From Candidatus Bathyarchaeota archaeon ex4484_135 (GTDB lineage Archaea > Thermoproteota > Bathyarchaeia > EX4484-135): a DNA stretch of 5,963 nt. The notes beneath the pieces are model-generated. The model searched no databases. It saw only the letters and a program-made list of their open reading frames with translations, and was not told the DNA's origin. Of this stretch, positions 1-5,502 are shown one piece after another. Every line of letters begins with the position of its first letter. Within the stretch, counting starts at the first letter, position 1. The translations under genes were made by a program, and so were the position numbers. Location of the stretch: NCBI GenBank assembly GCA_002255025.1, contig NJEJ01000089.1:1-5963 (forward strand). Direction: 5' to 3'.

Positions 1-77
1 TCTACTTGGAAGAGGCGTCCTTCTGGCGAGAAGACGGTTATGGCCCTGTCGTAAGCTCCTGGCATGGCGAATGCCAC
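1..77 (-). CDS. psmA: Archaeal 20S proteasome alpha subunit, N-terminus only (partial)
   Basis: Only the first 25 codons lie in the window; the gene continues beyond the left edge. Read on the minus strand, residues 8-25 are AYDRAITVFSPEGRLFQV, the highly conserved N-terminal segment of archaeal proteasome alpha subunits (YDRAITxFSPxGxLxQV). In the family this segment precedes helix H0 and helps gate the entry pore of the cytosolic 20S particle; alpha subunits form the outer, non-catalytic heptameric rings. I chose a GTG start at 77-75 because an excellent Shine-Dalgarno, GGAGGTG (complement of 85-91), lies 7 nt upstream, and because it gives an N-terminus similar in length to crenarchaeal alpha subunits. 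An ATG at 65-63 is the alternative but has no comparable SD. The gene is divergent from the winged-helix operon and has its own TATA box at 121-128. Confidence 0.9.
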   Translation of the reverse strand, partial: MAFAMPGAYDRAITVFSPEGRLFQV

Positions 78-120
78 AGTTGAGCACCTCCACTCCTGGG
101 ACTTAGGGGAAGCCGGGCTA

Positions 121-128
121 TTTTAAAA
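121..128 (-). promoter_or_regulatory. TATA box for psmA
   Basis: TTTTAAAA, preceded on the minus strand by an A/G-rich BRE-like AAAGG. Transcription would start about 25 nt downstream, near position 98, giving a short leader of about 20 nt that contains the GGAGGTG Shine-Dalgarno (85-91) before the GTG start at 77. The box is itself palindromic, so its direction is judged from the spacing to psmA. The next plus-strand start is about 100 nt away, too far for it to serve. Confidence 0.65.
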
Positions 129-185
129 CCTTTGCGTGAGCAAATCGGCCCTGCTGATGAGCTGAGAACTAAGGGCCCAGTTAAG

Positions 186-193
186 GATTATAC
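186..193 (+). promoter_or_regulatory. Putative TATA box for the winged-helix operon
   Basis: The AT-rich GATTATAC in TTAAGGATTATACC is the only TATA-like element close to the ATG at 224. With usual archaeal spacing, transcription would begin around 214-216, leaving a leader of under 10 nt. The left arm of a perfect 8-bp inverted repeat (193-200 / 215-222) begins at its downstream edge, so a protein bound there could block pre-initiation complex assembly. Confidence 0.4.
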
Positions 194-222
194 CTGCTCG
201 TGCTACAGGATAACCGAGCAGG
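193..222. repeat. Perfect 8-bp inverted repeat just before the winged-helix gene (possible operator)
   Basis: CCTGCTCG at 193-200 is matched by its exact reverse complement CGAGCAGG at 215-222, with a 14-nt spacer. The right arm ends one base before the ATG at 224. It lies between the putative TATA box and the start codon, a usual position for repressor operators in archaea. The arms could also form a hairpin if transcription began upstream of 193. A further direct copy of CCTGCTCG lies at 621-628, near the 3' end of the same gene. Operator function is inference. Confidence 0.5.
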
Positions 223-223
223 C

Positions 224-680
224 ATGGAGGATGAGGAGAGGCTCGAGGAACTTTCCAAGAAGCTCGATGAAATCATCAAGAGGCTCGACCTGATAGAAAA
301 GGCCCTTAAGGCTCTGGGCGAGCTGGGCTTCCTCCCGGAACTCATGGGGCTCATCCGGGGCAGCACGAGGCTCTGCTCAAGCCGCTTACAGGCCTTGAGG
401 CGTGCCCTGACGGCTGAGGAAATCCTCAGGCGTTTAGAGCCTGGGGATGACATATCAAGGCATATCATAGAAGCCCTGGCAGAAGGAGGCCCCATGAACA
501 TCTCCGAGCTGACGAGGGCGGTGAGGGCGAGGCGTGGGAGGGCCTCAAGGCGTACTGGAGGAACTGCTTGAGCAAGACCTCGTGGTTGAGGTAGAGGGGT
601 TCGGCCGTAAGTTTGACCTGCCTGCTCGGCCAAGTGACCAGAGCCTGGCTAAACCTGACCACAAGCGTGAAGAACGTTGA
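224..680 (+). pseudogene. Winged-helix DNA-binding protein with coiled-coil N-terminus, frameshifted near codon 111
   Basis: The frame opening at ATG 224 gives a charged, helical, probably coiled-coil N-terminus (about residues 1-35, rich in Glu/Lys/Leu heptads), a linker, and then a winged-helix start at about residue 78. That start includes ISELTRAV and RGRASRRT (about 94-111), which look like the recognition-helix region of archaeal HTH proteins. The frame then stops at TGA 569-571. The rest of the domain, VLEELLEQDLVVEVEGFGRK followed by FDLP, continues in another frame from about 552 to the TGA at 678-680. Joined, they give about 153 aa with a complete HTH plus wing. I therefore annotate one disrupted gene. 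The lesion could be real decay or a sequencing error, and a truncated 115-aa product from 224-571 would lack the wing. An upstream TTG at 200 would extend the protein but would place the inverted-repeat arm inside the coding region. First gene of a putative operon; the next start is 29 nt after its end. DNA target unknown. Confidence 0.6.
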
Positions 681-709
681 CCAACACGCTTTAGCTTGGG
701 GGTGATAAG

Positions 710-1045
710 GTGGGTGAGGAGGGCAGGAGGTGGAGGAGCTCCGAGGCAGAAGAGGTAGCAGAGGTAATGCAGGCCCTGGTGGAGACGCTTCCTAAGTTGG
801 TGAAGGAGACGATATCCGCCGTGATATCTGAGGAAGCTGGGAGGAGAATGGGCAAGACCGTAGGTGCCTTTTACAAGGAGCTCTTGAACTCCGGCGTAGA
901 CCCTGAGGAGGCCTTAGAGATGGCGAAGGAACTCATGAGGTCCCTCATGAAGCTCAGCGAGGGGTTCTCCAAGGCACTTGAAGCACAGAGCTGGGCCAAG
1001 CCCGGGAAGAAAAAGGGCAAGGCTGGTGAGGAGGAAGAAGAGTGA
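710..1045 (+). CDS. Small all-helical protein of unknown function (111 aa)
   Basis: I do not recognise a named family. The GTG start at 710 follows a near-perfect Shine-Dalgarno (GGGGTGAT ending 3 nt before it). The protein is predicted all-helical and charged. A central block at about residues 22-85 includes LPKLVKETISAVISEEAGRR (27-46) and then VGAFYKELLNSGVDPEEALE (51-70). The tail (about 97-111) is a low-complexity run of Lys/Gly followed by Glu, probably disordered. There is no signal peptide, membrane segment or cysteine motif. It resembles the next gene product over the segment around residue 51, which suggests the two are related and may form a complex. Its stop codon overlaps the next start (GTGA), indicating translational coupling. 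It may be co-transcribed with the winged-helix gene upstream; function is not inferable from sequence alone. Confidence 0.75.
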   Translation: MGEEGRRWRSSEAEEVAEVMQALVETLPKLVKETISAVISEEAGRRMGKTVGAFYKELLNSGVDPEEALEMAKELMRSLMKLSEGFSKALEAQSWAKPGKKKGKAGEEEEE

Positions 1046-1308
1046 GCTGGCTCAAGCAAGGGTTCAGAGTCCTGAAGAGCATCGTCAGGCTCTCGTCAGC
1101 TTTCCGTTCCATTAGGAGATACGCCTCCGGCCAGCTCAAGAAGTCCGTCAGGGCCTTCAGGGAAGAACTGGCTGCTCATGGCCTGCCGGATGACGTGATA
1201 AAGGAGTTGGCTGAGACCTACCTCAGGCTCGGGAAGTCGCTCGTGGATTTCTTCCTGTCCGGGCTGGAACTCGGGAGGAAAGCCGTCCTATATGAATTTC
1301 TTAGCTAA
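1042..1308 (+). CDS. Small basic helical protein related to the preceding gene product (88 aa)
   Basis: The GTG start at 1042 sits inside the GTGA overlap with the upstream stop, preceded by a purine-rich GAGGAAGAAG tract that serves as ribosome binding site while encoding the upstream protein's acidic tail. The product is helical and amphipathic with a basic N-terminus. Residues 36-54, VRAFREELAAHGLPDDVIK, align with residues 51-69 of the upstream protein (V, A, F, E, L and G identical at matching positions), and helical segments flank both. The C-terminus has a hydrophobic stretch (LVDFFLSGLELG, 67-78) that is too short and charged to be a clear membrane span. No known family is recognised. 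The last 21 bp overlap the 3' end of the convergent dehydratase-family gene. A pairing of acidic-tailed and basic related proteins suggests a heteromer, which is inference. Confidence 0.7.
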   Translation: MSWLKQGFRVLKSIVRLSSAFRSIRRYASGQLKKSVRAFREELAAHGLPDDVIKELAETYLRLGKSLVDFFLSGLELGRKAVLYEFLS

Positions 1309-2709
1309 CTGCTTGAAGGGCTCTAGGTCTATGGCCCTACGCAGGAACACCATCTCGTACTCAGGCGGTCCAGCACCGTGCCATGTGGCGGGGCAGTGGA
1401 GGAGCCAGAGCTGGAACAGCCTGGCCATCTTCAGCCTCTCCTCAGCCGTCATCCGGGCCTTCAGGTAGTTCTTCAGCTTTTCGCCGACATCTGGGACCTG
1501 GAGGTCCCTGATGGACGGGGCCGTCACCACCATGCCCCCGCATATGTCGCACGCGTATTTCATGATCTCGTAGAAGTACTCGGCCGACAGGAGCTTGGCC
1601 ATGTTGGCGTATATCACATCAGGTATGTAGAAGCCCGAGCCCTCTGGGTCCTCACGGCCGTTCTCGGCCGCCATCCTGGCACAGGCGTATATGATGTTCC
1701 TCATTATGACCGCCTTGGTCAGGTAATTCCTTATGTGCCTGGCCCTCGAGGTCCCCAGCCCTTCGGCCGTCAGGGCCATGAGGCCTATGATTATGTCCAT
1801 GAAGCCCGTCTTACAGGAGCCACCGCAGATCATCCTGTGTATGTTGGCGAACCTCGTCACCAGTCCGGCCACGTAATTGACCTCCCCACAGAGGAAGACC
1901 CTATCCCAGGGCACGAAGACATCATCGAATATTATCACACAGGTCTCCCTGAAGCCGTAGGGCAGGTTGGGCACATCGCCCGGGTCAGCCTTCAGCCTCA
2001 TGGCCGTGTAGAGGTTGAACTGGCCCACGTACTTCACGCCCTTCCCGCCAGCCGGGACGGCACAGGCCAGGGCGAACTGTTCCTCGCCTTCCCTGAGGGC
2101 CACGTTAGGTATGACCAGGTGGTAGTGGTTGGCCCAGGCACCGCTCTGGTGGACCTTGCAGCCCCTTATCACTATGCCATCTGACCTCTTCTCCACGACC
2201 CTGACGAAGGCATCAGGTTGGTCGAGGGGCCTGAGGCTCCTATCGCCCCTCGGGTCCGTGACGGCCCCAGAGCACCTGAGGTCGCCGTCCTCGAGTTCCT
2301 TAATGAAGGCCTTCAGGCGTGAGTGGTAATCGGTCCCGAGCTCCTTATCCATCTCCCAGGTCGTGGCGGCCAGGGCGGTCAGGATGTCGCATCCCGGGCA
2401 GGCGTAGTAGCAGGTCCCGAACTCCCTGGCATAGGTCAGGCCCATCTCGACCCTCTTGCACAGGTCGTCCGTGCTCCTGTGGACGCTTATGCTCCTGCTC
2501 ACCTCCCGGCCCGTCACGAACGATTTGGCGGTCAAGACGCCCTTGTAGGCCGGGTCCTTCTCCATCTCGTAGGACCTCATCATGACCTTCAGGACAGACG
2601 ATGTCACCGGATGCTCCAACAAGTCCTCCACGAGCTCGCCGTTGATGTAGATCATCCTCTTGGGCTTCTTGACCGTCTCGAGGTATTCCTCAGGTGATAG
2701 CAGTACCAT
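1288..2709 (-). CDS. 4-hydroxybutyryl-CoA dehydratase / vinylacetyl-CoA isomerase family flavoprotein
   Basis: The 473-aa product resembles the FAD- and [4Fe-4S]-containing 4-hydroxybutyryl-CoA dehydratase (AbfD) along its length. The characterised enzyme converts 4-hydroxybutyryl-CoA to crotonyl-CoA; archaea use it in 3HP/4HB or dicarboxylate/4HB carbon fixation. Visible landmarks are STDDL (79-83), the ligand pair C100-x3-C104, TDPRGDRSL (151-159), VHQSG (186-190), an RET segment at 254-256 (E255), FDDVFVPWDR (261-270), H291 followed by CGGSCK (295-300), and HGAG (444-447). C100, C104, H291 and C299 match the four cluster ligands of the Clostridium enzyme. From memory of that enzyme, its catalytic Tyr296 aligns with a Cys here, a Ser is inserted before the last ligand, and its Glu455 aligns with Ala, so the true substrate may differ. 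I prefer the ATG at 2709 over an in-frame ATG at 2778 because it matches the known N-terminus and TATA-like boxes fall inside the longer version. Cytosolic. No other cycle genes are adjacent. Confidence 0.88.
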   Translation of the reverse strand: MVLLSPEEYLETVKKPKRMIYINGELVEDLLEHPVTSSVLKVMMRSYEMEKDPAYKGVLTAKSFVTGREVSRSISVHRSTDDLCKRVEMGLTYAREFGTCYYACPGCDILTALAATTWEMDKELGTDYHSRLKAFIKELEDGDLRCSGAVTDPRGDRSLRPLDQPDAFVRVVEKRSDGIVIRGCKVHQSGAWANHYHLVIPNVALREGEEQFALACAVPAGGKGVKYVGQFNLYTAMRLKADPGDVPNLPYGFRETCVIIFDDVFVPWDRVFLCGEVNYVAGLVTRFANIHRMICGGSCKTGFMDIIIGLMALTAEGLGTSRARHIRNYLTKAVIMRNIIYACARMAAENGREDPEGSGFYIPDVIYANMAKLLSAEYFYEIMKYACDICGGMVVTAPSIRDLQVPDVGEKLKNYLKARMTAEERLKMARLFQLWLLHCPATWHGAGPPEYEMVFLRRAIDLEPFKQLAKKFI

Positions 2710-2737
2710 GTCTGACCCCAGGGCTCGCGTATAGCTC

Positions 2738-2770
2738 AAGCTAAAAGGCTTGCGGAAAAGGATTAAAGCG
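2738..2770. promoter_or_regulatory. Divergent promoter region between the dehydratase-family gene and the small membrane ORF
   Basis: The 92-bp gap 2710-2801 separates two divergent genes. On the minus strand, CTTTTAG (complement of 2741-2747) lies about 35 nt upstream of the ATG at 2709, correct for a TATA box with a leader of about 10 nt. It is set in a short inverted repeat, AAGC...GCTT (2738-2751). A second AT-rich element, ATTAAAG at 2762-2768 (CTTTAAT on the minus strand), could serve the plus-strand genes starting at 2802, or be a distal minus-strand box. Assignments rest on spacing only. Confidence 0.4.
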
Positions 2771-2801
2771 GAAAACACCAGGCAAGCTGAGGTCGTGAGA
2801 G

Positions 2802-2951
2802 TTGGGCCCGTGGGAGAAGAGGATAGTAGGAGTGCTCGTGGCCCTGTTAGGCCTCACGTTCCTGGGCTTAGGCCTCCACTCAGGCCAACTTGCCTTAGCA
2901 CTCAAGACAGTAGTTAGGGCCCTTAGTTCGGCTCTAACTGGCCTGGGGTGA
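2802..2951 (+). CDS. Putative 49-aa single-span membrane protein upstream of thi4
   Basis: A short reading frame begins at TTG 2802, immediately after an in-frame TGA at 2796-2798, with GAGGT (2789-2793) 8 nt upstream as Shine-Dalgarno. The product has a short charged N-terminus (EKR at 5-7), one clear hydrophobic span (about residues 8-25, VGVLVALLGLTFLGLGL at 9-25), then a small helical tail with few charges. Its TGA stop (2949-2951) overlaps the thi4 start region as GTGATG, a typical translational-coupling arrangement. AGG and ATA codons match the neighbours. I recognise no family. Weak points are the small size, the TTG start and the lack of any homology evidence. If it is not translated, this stretch is simply the thi4 leader. 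Confidence 0.4.
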   Translation: MGPWEKRIVGVLVALLGLTFLGLGLHSGQLALALKTVVRALSSALTGLG

Positions 2952-2956
2952 TGAGT

Positions 2957-3644
2957 ATGGCCCTTGAGGAAACCCTGATCGCCGAGTTCCGGGAAGAAGA
3001 GGTAACCAGGGCCATAATGAAGGCTGCTGTCGAGGACTGGCTCGAGCTGGCCGACACGGATGTCGTCATAGCTGGTGCAGGCCCCTCCGGCCTGACGGCT
3101 GCCATCTACACGGCTAAGTCGGGCCTGAGGACTGTCATATTCGAGAAGAAGCTCTCTTTCGGAGGAGGTATGGGCGGCGGGGGCATGTTATTCCACAAGG
3201 CCGTGGTGGAGGAGCCAGCCCACGAGATACTGGCCGACGTGGGTTGCAGGCTCGAGGAGGTAAGGCCCGGCTTGTACACGGTCGACACGGCCGAGATGAT
3301 CGCCAAGCTGGCCTCGGCAGCCCTCAATTCCGGTGCCAGGATAATACTCGGCGTCTCCATAGTCGACCTGATGTACAGGGCCGAGCCGCTGAGGGTCGAG
3401 GGCGTGGTGGTCCAGTGGAGTGCCGTCGAGCTATCTGGCCTACACGTGGACCCCCATGTGGGCCCCTGAGGGTGAAAAGGCAGTTGTAGAAGCCACCGGT
3501 CAAGTCTGCCCCGGCCTCTACGTGGCCGGCATGGCTGTGGCGACGCTCTACGGCCTCCCGAGGATGGGGCCTATCTTCGGCGGCATGTTGCTCTCGGGGA
3601 AGAAGGTAGCTGAGGAAATAATTAAGGACCTATCGGCCCTCTAG
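2957..3644 (+). pseudogene. thi4: Thiamine thiazole synthase (Thi4 family), internal deletion with frameshift
   Basis: Archaeal Thi4 makes the thiazole moiety of thiamine from NAD+, glycine and sulfide in an iron-dependent reaction. The first frame has the FAD/NAD-type Rossmann motif GAGPSG (residues 40-45), FEKK (62-65), GGGMGGGGM (69-77), and WSAVELSGLHVDP, whose His163 replaces the yeast sulfur-donor Cys, as in methanogen enzymes that use free sulfide. It then stops at TGA 3467-3469. The family C-terminus (PMWAPEGEKAVVEA, then LPRMGPIFGGMLLSGKK) continues in another frame from 3453 to the TAG at 3642-3644. The two parts total about 228 residues against roughly 260-270 for the family. About 35-40 codons after HVDP are missing, including the conserved ATGHD region. 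This is therefore not a simple one-base error but a deletion, with its junction at a run of five C (3451-3455). The start at ATG 2957 is chosen for the GGTGAT Shine-Dalgarno 4 nt upstream; GTG 2948 and ATG 2951 are alternatives. As given, it should not make active enzyme. Confidence 0.88.
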
Positions 3645-4168
3645 GGCCTCTTCCTCAAGTGCTCTGATAGCTTCTTTATGAAGGACTTGACCTTCTCCTT
3701 GCTGCCGCTCACCAGAAGAAAGCCATCTGGTTGGAGCTTGGTTGAAACTCCTTCTTCCTCAGCCAGCTTCTCCAGAAGGTCTGCAGGTATCTCATCTGAT
3801 ACCTTAATCCTGACCCAGTGCTCGCTCCTGGGTAGGCCAGGCCTGAACCTAATACCGGCCTCAAGGACTTCTTCCTCAGCTTCCGCTACGGACCTCGCTA
3901 TCTTCTTCTCCCACTTCTTGGCTTCCTCACGTCCGAGCCTTATCTCGGCTTCCGCCAGGAGCAATGCCTCGACGTTGGCCAATAGCTGGTCTACCGTGCC
4001 AGCAACGCCCTCGCATTCTGGGCTGACCTTGAGTACTTCTATGAGGGATTTAGCAGACCTCAGGTCGTTCACGACGTCCGGGGGGACATCTGCCCCCTGG
4101 GACCTGAGGACTACCAGCAGGTCGGACAGGACCTTCCAGCGTTTCTCTAGGCCAGACAACCCCAGCAC
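3641..4168 (-). CDS. DUF2096-like archaeal protein of unknown function (175 aa)
   Basis: The product resembles, from memory, the archaeal DUF2096 family, which has no assigned role. Residues 1-70 are helical, opening with LEKRWKVLSDLLVVLRSQG (7-25) and containing a SPECEG motif (49-54). A charged, probably coiled-coil helix follows (about 72-103). The C-terminal domain (about 104-175) alternates strands and helices: PRSEHWVRIKVSDEI (113-127), then PDGFLLVSGSKEKVKSFIKK (147-166), suggesting a small alpha/beta fold. No signal peptide or membrane span, so it is probably cytosolic. The GTG start at 4168 lies about 27 nt from a TATA-like box (complement of 4191-4198), which predicts a leaderless transcript; a TTG at 4159 is an alternative. 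It is convergent with thi4, the two TAG stops sharing a CTAG at 3641-3644, and divergent from the glycosyltransferase gene. Confidence 0.75.
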   Translation of the reverse strand: MLGLSGLEKRWKVLSDLLVVLRSQGADVPPDVVNDLRSAKSLIEVLKVSPECEGVAGTVDQLLANVEALLLAEAEIRLGREEAKKWEKKIARSVAEAEEEVLEAGIRFRPGLPRSEHWVRIKVSDEIPADLLEKLAEEEGVSTKLQPDGFLLVSGSKEKVKSFIKKLSEHLRKRP

Positions 4169-4190
4169 CTATTTTGAGATGTTCGCGGGA

Positions 4191-4198
4191 GATTTAAG
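4191..4198 (-). promoter_or_regulatory. TATA box for the DUF2096-like gene
   Basis: On the minus strand this reads CTTAAATC. Its centre is about 27 nt from the GTG start at 4168, so transcription should begin at or next to the start codon, giving a leaderless mRNA. That agrees with the weak ribosome binding site. Confidence 0.5.
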
Positions 4199-4225
4199 CC
4201 TGTGCCCCCGCGGGTTTTCCGAGTA

Positions 4226-4235
4226 CTTATATAAG
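4226..4235 (+). promoter_or_regulatory. TATA box for the glycosyltransferase gene (perfect palindrome)
   Basis: CTTATATAAG is a strong TATA box and a perfect 10-bp palindrome. Its centre is about 30 nt upstream of the TTG start at 4261, placing the transcript start within about 5 nt of it, effectively leaderless. Because the box is symmetrical it might also fire toward the DUF2096-like gene. An 8-bp palindrome, CCCGCGGG (4207-4214), lies between this box and the minus-strand one. Confidence 0.6.
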
Positions 4236-4260
4236 GAACCCTTACAGGCCCACTGCGGAC

Positions 4261-5454
4261 TTGAGGGCTTATTTCGCCCCCTGTGGCATAGGCCTCGGCC
4301 ACATAACCAGATGCAAGGTCGTTTTGGATAGGCTGAAGGAACAGGTTCCCGTGAGGGCCTTCTTCGCCACCTACTACGATGCCCTCCATTATGCCAGGTC
4401 GGTAGGCCTTGACGTGCTCGAGATACCGCCCATGACCATAGTGTCCAAGGACACGGGCGAGATAGACGTGAAGGAGACCATAATTTACCTGACCTCGAGG
4501 GGCCGGCTGGCCGCCATAGCCGTGAGCCAGCTCGCCTACGACCTGAAGTATATAGCGGCCGTCAACCCGGACGTGGTCGTATCGGACACAAGGGCCATGG
4601 CCATACTTGCCGCGAAGATGCTCGGTATACCGTGCATATGCATAACGAACCAGATAAGGTTCTACGTGCCGAGGAAGAAGAGGATGCTGAGGATATCGAG
4701 GTTGGCGGAAGCCGGGATACTGGCCGTCATAGGTGAAATATGGGCCATGGCGGACGAAATACTGGTCCCGGATTTCCCCGAGCCCTACACGGTATGCTAC
4801 ATGAACCTTGAGGTACCGGACAGGCTGAGGAGGAGGCTGAGGTTTGTAGGCCCCATATTGTCTAAGAGGCCCGAGGAGCTGCCGGACGGAGAAGACCTCA
4901 AGGAGAAGCTCGGCTTTGACCCCGATAGGCCTCTTATACTGGCACCGGTGGCCGGCACGGAGAGGGACAGGAGCTTCTTCGTCAGGACGGTCTTCAGGAT
5001 GCTGAAGAAGATGGTGGCCAAGGGCTACCAGGCCGTCCTGAGCCTTGGTAGGCCAGATTACAAACACAAGGTCTTCATGAACAAGAAGGACTTTAAGGTC
5101 TTCTACTGGATAAGCGATTTCCCGACTTACCTCAAGGCCTCAGACGTGGTCGTGCTGAGGGGAGGGCACACGAGTATAATGTACTGCATGGCCTACGGGA
5201 AGCCCATGCTCGTCGTACCGACGCCGAGCCACACGGAGCAGATGCTGAACGCCCTCAGGGTCAAGAAGCTCGGCGTGGCAGAAGTCCTGCTCCAAGAAGA
5301 GCTATCGACCGAGAAAGCAGGGGATGCCCTCAGGTCCCTCCTCGAAGATGACGAACATGTGAAATCCGTGAGGGCCATGGGGAAGGTTGCCTCCGGCCTC
5401 GATGGTGTTGGAGAAGTAGTGAAGGCCGTGCTCGATCTGGCGAGGGCTCCCTGA
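4261..5454 (+). CDS. MurG/GT28-like GT-B glycosyltransferase
   Basis: The 397-aa product has both halves of a GT-B fold. The N-terminal domain opens with PCGIGLGHITR (7-17), the glycine-rich loop typical of MurG and diacylglycerol glycosyltransferase relatives, followed by NPDVVVSDT (102-110). The domain hinge is near FVGPIL (195-200). The C-terminal nucleotide-sugar domain carries RGGHTSIMYCMAYGKP (300-315) and PTPSHTEQ (320-327), the usual donor-binding signature. Family members transfer sugars from UDP-type donors to lipid or polyprenyl acceptors at the cytosolic face of the membrane; no transmembrane span or signal peptide is visible. In archaea the likely product would be a glycolipid or glycan precursor, but the acceptor cannot be told from sequence. 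The TTG start at 4261 is inferred because the protein motif begins at once, no closer in-frame ATG or GTG exists, and the TATA box predicts a leaderless transcript. It appears monocistronic. Confidence 0.88.
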   Translation: MRAYFAPCGIGLGHITRCKVVLDRLKEQVPVRAFFATYYDALHYARSVGLDVLEIPPMTIVSKDTGEIDVKETIIYLTSRGRLAAIAVSQLAYDLKYIAAVNPDVVVSDTRAMAILAAKMLGIPCICITNQIRFYVPRKKRMLRISRLAEAGILAVIGEIWAMADEILVPDFPEPYTVCYMNLEVPDRLRRRLRFVGPILSKRPEELPDGEDLKEKLGFDPDRPLILAPVAGTERDRSFFVRTVFRMLKKMVAKGYQAVLSLGRPDYKHKVFMNKKDFKVFYWISDFPTYLKASDVVVLRGGHTSIMYCMAYGKPMLVVPTPSHTEQMLNALRVKKLGVAEVLLQEELSTEKAGDALRSLLEDDEHVKSVRAMGKVASGLDGVGEVVKAVLDLARAP

Positions 5455-5466
5455 ACTATCATCAGG

Positions 5467-5474
5467 CTTATACC
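5467..5474 (+). promoter_or_regulatory. Possible TATA box for the C/D box sRNA
   Basis: GCTTATACC lies about 30 nt upstream of the predicted 5' end of the sRNA near 5500. The spacing fits archaeal TATA-to-start distance, and it lies just after the glycosyltransferase stop codon. Support is positional only. Confidence 0.35.
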
Positions 5475-5502
5475 AGGCCCACCGCCTGACCTACTGGGCC
5501 CA

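Noticed and set aside
153..165. TGATGA followed by CTGA near the psmA promoter, resembling C/D boxes
   Set aside because: The boxes are only a few bases apart, leaving no room for a guide, and no second box set or terminal stem follows.
1378..2184. Long open frame (268 codons) on the plus strand
   Set aside because: It lies fully antisense to the dehydratase-family gene and its translation is rich in His, Gly and Pro with no recognisable motif, typical of a GC-rich antisense shadow.
2948..2988. Second possible C/D box sRNA: GTGATGA at 2948-2954 and CTGA at 2985-2988
   Set aside because: The box C match is produced by the Shine-Dalgarno and start codons of thi4. No terminal stem or C'/D' pair is present.
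3451..3469. Programmed ribosomal frameshift at the CCCCC run in thi4
   Set aside because: A frameshift would join the frames but could not supply the missing 35-40 residues with the ATGHD region, so the product would still lack core structure.
4147..5067. Long open frame (306 codons) on the minus strand
   Set aside because: It is antisense to the glycosyltransferase, whose motifs are clear. The translation is low-complexity (His, Gly, Tyr, Arg) and has no family features.
5476..5500. GGCCC / GGGCC hairpin as a terminator after the glycosyltransferase
   Set aside because: It is a 5-bp stem with a 15-nt loop and no T-tract, and archaeal terminators are usually T-rich without hairpins. The region is better explained as sRNA upstream sequence.
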